Shown here: in pieces, positions 57,225-64,000 of the stretch
Position numbering within the stretch: position 1 is the first letter of the stretch
How the letters are laid out: every line of letters starts with the position of its first letter
Source of the DNA: Lindgomyces ingoldianus
Lineage: Eukaryota > Ascomycota > Dothideomycetes > Pleosporales > Lindgomycetaceae
DNA length: 64,000 bases
Direction of reading: 5' to 3'
Assembly: GCF_010093535.1 (NCBI RefSeq)
Contig: NW_022985205.1
Span: forward strand, 348,161-412,160
The notes under the pieces: generated by a model
Told to the model about the DNA's origin: nothing
Seen by the model: only the letters and a program-made list of their open reading frames with translations
Databases searched by the model: none
Program-made: the position numbers and the translations under genes

Positions 57225-58567
57225 ATGATCCAGCGGCCTGATCATGTCATGAATACAAGCTCAGCTCAGACTGCCTCGAGCAGCGCTGAGCGGCTTGGCG
57301 TTGTTCCCCAACTCGGCCGGCTCCTGCCGCTGAAGACAAAAGATGAGGTTCGAGCCGCCCTCGAAACTTTTGACGCATACATTGTTGGAGTGCCTGAGAA
57401 GACGGCTGGGGCTGTTCTGAAGTAAACTTCCATGGTCAATTCACCACTGGCCTCTCTCTAACCTCATTCAGCGTAATTAAGAACACTTTGCCGGACTTGA
57501 AGACTGCGGACTTTCAACACCTTCGCCGCGTCGCCGGCTTTGAGTTTCTTCCTGAACACTTGCAGACAATAGTCTCCCCTGCTCAAACCCCAGAAACCCT
57601 CGATGATGACGACGTCATGCTCCAAAAGCATCTGAAGGGAAAGGTGCGATTCATTTTGATCTGCCCCGCTGCTTGTATTCAGCAGTCCGATCTCGAAGAT
57701 GCTTTAGCGCGGAATCATCCCTTTGTTAAGGCCGGTATGCCGCCTAGGATTTTTACGATTCCTGTTCCGACTTTCGCACCTACCTCGCATGAGCAAGCTG
57801 CACTCTGGAGCCTAGGCTATTGGCCAATTTCCTACAAGAACTCGAATCCATACGGGCCTCATCCAAGCATCGTCTCAAGGAATACGGCAGACATTGAGAA
57901 GTTTGCAGGGACTTGGCTGGCACTGGCAGAAGCCGCCGCCCGTCAAATTAATAATATGGACTTGGGTGAGCGAATTGGTTGTGTGATTGTGAGCAAGACC
58001 GACACGACCCAAGAAATCATCACGGTGGCAGGAGACTGTCGCTGGCGATCTCCAACTGGCAAACCGATGTCAAAAGACGGACCGGGAAATGTCATGGCTC
58101 ACGCCGTGCAACGGGCAATTGCTATGGTTGCCAAAAAAAGGCTAAGAGCTGCAGGGATCGACTCAGACTCCGTCTGCGATTCACCCATGTTTTGCAACTT
58201 ACCAATCACCGACTTAGAGGATCAATTCTACTACCTGAACAATGCCCCGCCTAGTGGATATCTTTGTCTCGATCTGGATATATATACTACTCACGAGCCA
58301 TGCGTTATGTGTTCCATGGCGATTCTGCATTCACGTTTCAGAAGATGCGTTTTCAGGCGAAGGATGCCACTAACAGGAGGAATGACTGCTGATGGCGCCA
58401 AGCCTGCAGGTGATGAGAACATTAAAGGAGGAACGAATGGGGCTGGTCTTGGACATGGTATATTCTGGCGCCCCTCGGAGCTTAATTGGAAGTTTTTGGC
58501 ATGGGAGTGGGAAAACGCAGATGCGACAGACTCGGATTCACATATTGAAGATACCCTACAAGCATAG
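57225..58567 (+). CDS. TAD3: tRNA adenosine-34 deaminase subunit Tad3
   Basis: join(57225..57421,57472..58567) gives 430 residues; the 50 nt intron (GTAAAC, CTAAC, TTCAG) keeps phase. A second ATG at codon 9 is an alternative start. The C-terminal cytidine-deaminase-like domain has HAVQRA (His276, Val278), where the catalytic Glu of the active Tad2 is replaced by Val, and THEPCVMCSMAILHSR with zinc ligands Cys343 and Cys346. This pseudo-catalytic pattern defines Tad3/ADAT3, which pairs with Tad2 to make inosine-34 in tRNAs. The N-terminal part (about 1-200) is the tRNA-binding extension. Confidence 0.92.
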
Positions 58568-58766
58568 ACATAGACTGTAACGATTATCACGAAGTTTCTT
58601 AGGTACGTCGCGTTCATATCTCACTTCGGCGTATATTGCCTGAGCCTGGCGTGAGCATTTCTGGAATTTGAAAATATGTCACGTGCGGTCGCGCTGCCTG
58701 GCGTGTTGTGTCGATCTCTAGTGTCAACCACCTCCAAGCCTCCAGCAATTCCCTCACGCAACCACA

Positions 58767-60334
58767 ATGCTGCCCGACGAGCTTCTAGACCAACTAAATA
58801 AGGAATTCCCGTGCAGGGAGCTGCAGATTCGCCAGCTTTCTGCTTTGTACTCTGTAATTCGCGGTCTCTCCCTTTAAAAGCCGGTTGTTAACATCTTCTA
58901 GCAAGACTTTCCATCCCCACCCCTTCTCGTCGCACACGGCCTCACTGCAACCGGAAAGACTTCCATCATCAAAAGCTACCTCTCCGAATCCCGTCTTGCA
59001 CACGCCATTGTCCATTCGCGCGAATGCATTACTGGGCGACATCTCCTCGAACGCACCGTGTCTGGCTGCCTCGATGCGCTAGCCGTCCACTACAGTGAGA
59101 ATATAGATCGAAGACAGTACCTCAGGACGGAGAATATAAACGCGCTAGCAATCCACTTGCAGCGAATGCTAGAAGGACGAGGAAAGTTCGTCCTCGTGTT
59201 CGATGGAATAGACAAGCAGCGCGAAGCACCACCCACTCTACTCCCCGCTCTCGCGCGATTTGGAGAACTTGTACATGCACCCTTCCCCTTACCAATCGTC
59301 AAACACCCTTGCTAATTACTTCCTAGATCCCGAACTTAGCTATTCTACTAGTCTCAACCCTCCCACTCAGCACCGTCCTCCACCGCCCAGGCATCCCACA
59401 CCTCCACTTCCCGGCCTATCCCCGCTCCTCCCTCCTCACCATTCTCTCCCTCCGCCCGTCCAAGATTTTCCTCACAGCCCCTTCCCCAGACCAGTTCCCA
59501 GACTATACCCCCGACCTTGCCGCCGAAGACGACACCTGGCTCTGGAACCGCTTCCTCGGCGCCGTCTGGGACTCGTTCTCCAAACACACGGGACGGGATC
59601 TCGTTAGCTTCCGAAACACGGCTGGGAGACTATGGCGAGAATTCGTGAGACCGGTTGTTGAAGGCCAGTTTGGCACGAGGGATTTTAGTCGGCTGATGGT
59701 GAATCGACGGCATCTTTTTCAGATTGAGGATGCGGTTTTAGACCGCATAATCTCCTGCGCATCAGAAGATACAGAAAAAATAGGTGGAGGAGCTGGAGGA
59801 AGAGGCATACCCCCAACGCCTAGCTCTACTCTACCTCTAACAAAGCAAAGGAAATTGGCAGGAACACAGCACGAGCTACCCTATTACACGAAACACCTGC
59901 TAATCTCCGCCTACCTCGCGTCCTACAATCCCTCACGAACCGATACAACATATTTCATGAAACACACTGACAAACGCAAAAACAAACGACGCGCCCATAC
60001 TAACACCTCCCTCAAACCCTCAAAATCAAAGCACCGCCGTATCCCCCGCCACCTCCTAACCCCCTCTCCCTTTTCTCTCGACCGCCTACTCGCGATTTTC
60101 CGGTCCTTGTTAGAGGGGGAGGTGGCTCAGGTTGCGGATTTGGCGACCCAAATCGCGACTTTAACGAGTATGCGGTTGTTGGTGAGAGTGGGAGGCGTGG
60201 GTCAGGGAGCAGGAGATGTGTTGGAGCCGGGGGCGAGGTGGAGGGTGAATTTTGGGTGGGAGTGGGTTAGGGGGCTTGGGAGAGGAGTCGGGATTGAGGT
60301 TGGGGAGTATATTGTTGGGGGTGTTGATGGCTAG
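58767..60334 (+). CDS. ORC5: Origin recognition complex subunit 5
   Basis: join(58767..58853,58902..59270,59327..60334) gives 487 residues; all three exons are phase 0. AAA+ landmarks: FPCRELQIRQLSALYS before the P-loop, Walker A GLTATGKT (42-49), Walker B FVLVFDGID (about 130-138), sensor region LAILLVSTLPL. The second half has FLGAVWDSF, LLISAYLASYNP with TDTTYFMKH, and an Arg/Lys-rich segment KRKNKRRAH, all as in fungal Orc5. ORC binds replication origins in the nucleus; Orc5 is one of its ATP-binding subunits. It starts 200 bp after TAD3 on the same strand and is convergent with the WD40 gene. Confidence 0.92.
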
Positions 60335-60631
60335 ATGTGGAATAGGGTGGAGCGGGGTTAGATATGGGAAGGGGTTGGGGGGTTGACCGTGATAACGTGG
60401 TGAGAATGGATGTATTGCGTACAGGGGCTGAGGAGAAGTTGACACAGAGTATGCAGATTTAGAACACCAAGTTATGCAGCCATTCCCATCCCCAGACTAT
60501 TGCCACATCCGCTCAGATGCCCTGTAGGTAAACTCCGGAAACGATCATCCTATTTCCCTACAACTCGCGACTGCTCCGGTTCAATAAGCACCCATTTCCA
60601 CAGACTTCAGCACTGCAAAGCATCTCCCGCC

Positions 60632-62237
60632 TCACCACCTAAAACTAGTCAAACCACCTTTCCACACACTCCAAACACTAACTTCCTGATCCCTCCCACC
60701 CCCTTCCTCTTCAACAAATCTTACACACCGTGCGCGCTCAAACGACGGCTTCCGATTATGCCCGCTCCCAGCTGCGTCCCGCTCAAACACCCGCAATTCC
60801 TCCCCTGTCCGCAGGCTCCAAATAATCATCCTACCATCCTCATCGACTCCAGCGACTAGCCCAAGTCGTGCATGAACATCGAAACCGAGTTCAGGGTCGT
60901 CGACGTTAGCGTATGGGAATTGGAGTACAGGCTGAGAGGGCGTGTGCGGGTTTGTGCGCAGGGGGTCGAGGGCTATGGGGCGTTTGCGCTTACGCTTGAT
61001 GTTCACTTGTCTACCGTTAGGTGGTGGAAATGATGTGCGCGTGGTTTTGCACAAGGCTGCCGGCATCCTCATATCGTACAGCATGAGCGTATCGTTGAGA
61101 CCGGAACACACGAGACGCGTGAAGTCGTCTGCGGGGCGGAGACAGCTGATTGGTGACGTGTGCGTGAGGATGTGGGACGAGCCGCGGGAGCGCAAGTCAT
61201 AGATGTGGATTGCGGTATCACGGCAACCGAGGGCGAGGACATTTGGAGAGAGCCAGGTGAGTGCTTGGATGTCGGTGGAGAGTTTGAGGGGTGTTGAGGG
61301 AGTCCAAGTTCCGAGTGAGCGCCGAGTGAAGAGCATTAGGGATTGAGAGGCACCTGCGGCGACGTATTCGAGTGCATTTTCCGGGACAGAGTTATCGGAG
61401 ATGGAGAAGGATGGGCGGGGGGCGGACGTCCAGATTGTGCTGATGTTGCGGGGGGTGAACTGCTCTGCGACTCCGGGGCTGTCGCGTCCAGGGTCTGATA
61501 AATGGACAATGGGAGGGCGATCTCCGCCTAGAGTTGTGACTACCAAGGTACCGGATGTTGGCACGTAATTAAGGGAAGAGATCTGAGAGGTTAATCTAGA
61601 CAGCATCTGTGCAAGTTTGAAGTTTTCGTACTGTATGGAAGGAGCTCGCTTGTGCTGGGGCTGGTTCCTTCTCTGCGCAGCTGTCATCAAGCGGGCATGC
61701 CTGACGCTCCCGTCCTCGCAAGCCACATATAGACAGTTGGTAACCGGGTCGATATCCCAATATCGAGGCAGTGATTCAGGCGCAAGGACGACAGGTTGAA
61801 ACCCAGACGCAACAGCCGCGGACCAAGCATGTTGCGCATAGTAAGACCTCTGAGGCCGGGCACCAATTTCCCGTGCGAGGCAAGAGCGGGCAAGATATGG
61901 GAGGAACGTGTTGTGAGACCGAATCGTTTCCTTCTGTGCTTGCTTCTGTTTGTCGGCTTTTGCAGTAGCCCTCTATAATGAAATGAAGACTAGGTCAATG
62001 GAGACATACGGCGGGAAAATTTGTAGGTGTGCTGGAAAGGCGTACACATTTATGTTTTTCCTTGCTCTTTAACTTGTCTGCAGTGTAGACCGTGGTTGTC
62101 CCAGTATGGCCAGTGGTGATTCTGAAGTACTTTTTCTTGTCCTCATCTTTACAATTAGATTAGCAAGACAGCATTTCAATCAGTAGGGTAGTAACAGATT
62201 CACCAAAGTAGAAGCCAGGTATCTCTCGTCCGTCCAT
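60632..62237 (-). CDS. DCAF4-like WD40 protein (CUL4-DDB1 substrate receptor type)
   Basis: complement(join(60632..61972,62046..62146,62204..62237)) gives 491 residues; introns of 73 and 57 nt keep phase. The first exon has 11 codons. The N-terminus reads PGFYFDEDKKKYFRITTG, a segment I know from DCAF4/WDR21 proteins. After a helical Lys/Gln-rich linker the propeller begins (RYWDIDPVTNCLYVACEDGS), with repeats such as IQALTWLSPNVLALGCRDT, HIYDLRSR, RLVCSGLNDTLMLYDMR and VAGVDEDGRMIIWSLRTG. The IYDLR and LYDMR triplets fit the WDxR boxes used to dock DDB1. A basic loop KRKRKRP may be nuclear. The DCAF4 assignment is by resemblance; the WD40 fold is firm. Confidence 0.75.
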
Positions 62238-62619
62238 GGTTGCGTTCAGTCCTGAGCACAGCGCAGATATCCGGTTAGTGCCTTTACCGGTATATCGCAC
62301 GAGCCGTATGTGGTGATTATGCAGTCAGACCACTGGAATCCCGAAAAGGGGTCAACAGTATTGCAGTCCATTAAGTTTCGACACGTGTTGTAGTGTTAGT
62401 GAGATGGTAGCCACGGGGATGGTGTTGATTTTGGGGATTTCCTGACGCGAGTCATGTCATGAAATTTCGTTATCGATAAGACGTCATGTTTTGACCGAGG
62501 CATGACGACAGACGTTCACAGCTGCGACATACACCTGAAGCACGTTTGCCCCTCTACCCAATCTTGCGTTTTATCTCCCTCCTGGCCTCTGTCGCTCCTT
62601 TCTCCCTTCTGCCTTGCTC
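62238..62619. promoter_or_regulatory. Shared divergent promoter, DCAF4-like / SelO
   Basis: 382 bp between divergent starts. A TTATCGATAA palindrome at 62470-62479 offers two opposed GATA-factor sites, and ACGTCA, a bZIP half-site, lies directly next to it at 62481. Factor binding is inference. Confidence 0.5.
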
Positions 62620-64000
62620 ATGCTCGGACGAGCATTCTCTCCAAGACACAAATACCTATCTAAATTGACGTCCCCAACATCAATGCCCCTCTCTCAAATG
62701 ATGGCACACCTCTCCACAAATGGCTCCATCACAAACGGAAGCACTCACTCCTCACATACCCTCTCCTCCCTCCCCAAATCCAATATCTTCACTTCCAACC
62801 TCCCAGCAGATGCCGTCTTCGCCACTCCCGCAGACTCTCACGCCGCTCCTCGAGAAACACTCGGCCCACGCCTCGTTAAAAGCGCATTATACACGTATGT
62901 CCGACCCGAGATAACCCACTCTCCCGAATTGCTATGCGTCAGTCGTCGCGCATTACGAGACCTAGGCTTAAAGCCAGAAGAGGCAGATACAGAAGAGTTC
63001 AAGCATGTATTTGCCGGGAATAAGATTTTGACGTGGGACGAAGGGACTAAAGAAGGTATATACCCATGGGCACAATGCTATGGTGGATATCAGTTTGGGC
63101 AATGGGCAGGCCAGTTGGGTGACGGACGGGCTATATCGCTATTCGAGACTACGAATCCGGATTCTGGGACCAGGTATGAGGTCCAGTTAAAAGGAGCGGG
63201 CCGGACACCGTACTCCAGGTTTGCCGATGGGAAGGCGGTGCTGAGGAGTAGTATTCGGGAATTTGTCGTCAGCGAGTATTTGAACGCAATTGGTATTCCG
63301 ACTACAAGAGCCCTAGCGTTGACGCTAGCGCGGAGGTCGAAGGTCATGCGAGAAAGGGTGGAACCAGGCGCCATCGTAACCCGATTTGCGCAGAGTTGGG
63401 TCCGGCTTGGGACCTTCGATCTCCTAAGAATGAGAAGCGATCGCGCATTAATCCGACAACTGGCCGACTACACGGCCGAACACATCTACGGAGGATGGGA
63501 AACCCTCCCCTCCAAACTCCCCCCCGGAGACGCAAACACTACTTCTACCTCAGTCAGCCCCGGCATCCCTAAAGAAACTACTGAAGGCTCAGGTGTGGAA
63601 GAAGAAAACCGTTACACGCGTCTCTATCGCGCCGTAATCCGCCGCAACGCTACTACAACAGCAGCGTGGCAAGCCTACGGCTTCATGAACGGTGTGCTTA
63701 ATACAGACAACACCTCTATCCTGGGCCTGTCTATCGACTTCGGCCCCTTCGCCTTCCTGGATTCTTTCGACCCCTCCTACACACCCAACCACGACGACCA
63801 CATGCTCCGCTACTCGTACCGCAACCAACCCACCATAATCTGGTGGAACCTGGTTCGTTTCGGCGAAGCGGTCGGCGAACTCATGGGCGCGGGATCTAAA
63901 GTCGACGACCCCGTATTCGCCTCACAGGGCGTCAAGCAAGAAGATGCCGATGAGCTCGTCAAACGCGCTGAGTCCATCATCGAGCGCGCAGGCGAAGAAT
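62620..64000 (+). CDS. SelO-family protein adenylyltransferase (partial)
   Basis: The reading frame is open from the ATG at 62620 to the window edge (460 codons seen, no intron), so the C-terminus is missing. The first ~45 residues look like a mitochondrial presequence (MLGRAFSPRHKYLSKL). Family landmarks follow: NLPADAVFATP, LGPRLVKSALYTYVRPE, LLCVSRRALRDLGL, YGGYQFGQWAGQLGDGRAISL, LKGAGRTPYSRFADGKAVLRSSIREFV, GIPTTRAL, RFAQSWVRLGTFDLL, GFMNGVLNTDNTSILGLSIDFGPFAFLD. GKAVLRSSIREF and MNTDN-type motifs bind inverted ATP in SelO pseudokinases, which transfer AMP to Ser/Thr/Tyr. Yeast FMP40 is the mitochondrial homolog. Whether it ends in the redox Cys cannot be seen. Confidence 0.92.
   Translation, partial: MLGRAFSPRHKYLSKLTSPTSMPLSQMMAHLSTNGSITNGSTHSSHTLSSLPKSNIFTSNLPADAVFATPADSHAAPRETLGPRLVKSALYTYVRPEITHSPELLCVSRRALRDLGLKPEEADTEEFKHVFAGNKILTWDEGTKEGIYPWAQCYGGYQFGQWAGQLGDGRAISLFETTNPDSGTRYEVQLKGAGRTPYSRFADGKAVLRSSIREFVVSEYLNAIGIPTTRALALTLARRSKVMRERVEPGAIVTRFAQSWVRLGTFDLLRMRSDRALIRQLADYTAEHIYGGWETLPSKLPPGDANTTSTSVSPGIPKETTEGSGVEEENRYTRLYRAVIRRNATTTAAWQAYGFMNGVLNTDNTSILGLSIDFGPFAFLDSFDPSYTPNHDDHMLRYSYRNQPTIIWWNLVRFGEAVGELMGAGSKVDDPVFASQGVKQEDADELVKRAESIIERAGEE

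Noticed and set aside
1..64000. CRISPR arrays, operons, insertion sequences, rRNA genes
   Set aside because: Looked for regular direct repeats, rRNA segments and bacterial-type elements; none seen, as expected for a fungal nuclear segment.

Overview
This window looks like nuclear DNA of a filamentous ascomycete (Pezizomycotina; a Leotiomycete-like fungus would fit, but I cannot fix the class). The evidence is short introns of 46-110 nt with CTAAC-like branch points, genes spread over both strands without operons, a thoroughly RIP-mutated TA-rich block at the left edge, and typical fungal families. All exon joins were read by eye from splice signals and reading phase; coordinates are of coding sequence only.

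The left half (1-32 kb) is accessory and sparse. A RIP-degraded repeat (1-1640) is followed by an unknown spliced gene, a secreted M35-like zinc metalloprotease, a 1,094-residue Ser/Thr/Pro-rich secreted protein, a cyclase-family gene with seven exons, an intron-containing tRNA-Thr(CGU), a secreted esterase, a GH28 pectinase of the exo-rhamnogalacturonase-like group, a decayed relic of a large secreted-protein family, a small membrane protein, an acyl-CoA dehydrogenase ending in a peroxisomal-type AKL, and a frame-broken gene joining a fungal STAND-type N-terminal domain to a ubiquitin-like domain. Gaps of 1-3 kb between them hold little that I can read. The theme is secretion, plant-polymer attack and environmental or self-recognition, with visible gene decay.

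The right half (32-64 kb) is mostly dense housekeeping DNA: SCC4 (cohesin loading), an EMB8/YheT-type hydrolase, LOC1, VPS68 and VPS55 (two subunits of one endosomal complex, side by side and convergent), PRE5 (proteasome alpha6), ATP15, MAK10 (NatC), QCR2, RPC82 (RNA polymerase III), TAD3 (tRNA deaminase), ORC5, a DCAF4-like WD40 protein and a SelO-family pseudokinase that runs off the right edge. Several pairs are divergent and share 260-420 bp promoters. A 4.4 kb gene-poor island (50.4-54.8 kb) interrupts this block; it holds a MITE-like element with matching terminal inverted repeats. Next to it lies a TRI12-type efflux transporter whose reading frame is restored only by a GC-AG intron.

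I found no clearly new multi-gene system. The best leads are the VPS55/VPS68 pairing, the STAND/ubiquitin-like gene with same-direction frameshifts, the MITE-like element, the GC-AG intron and the mucin-like secreted protein.
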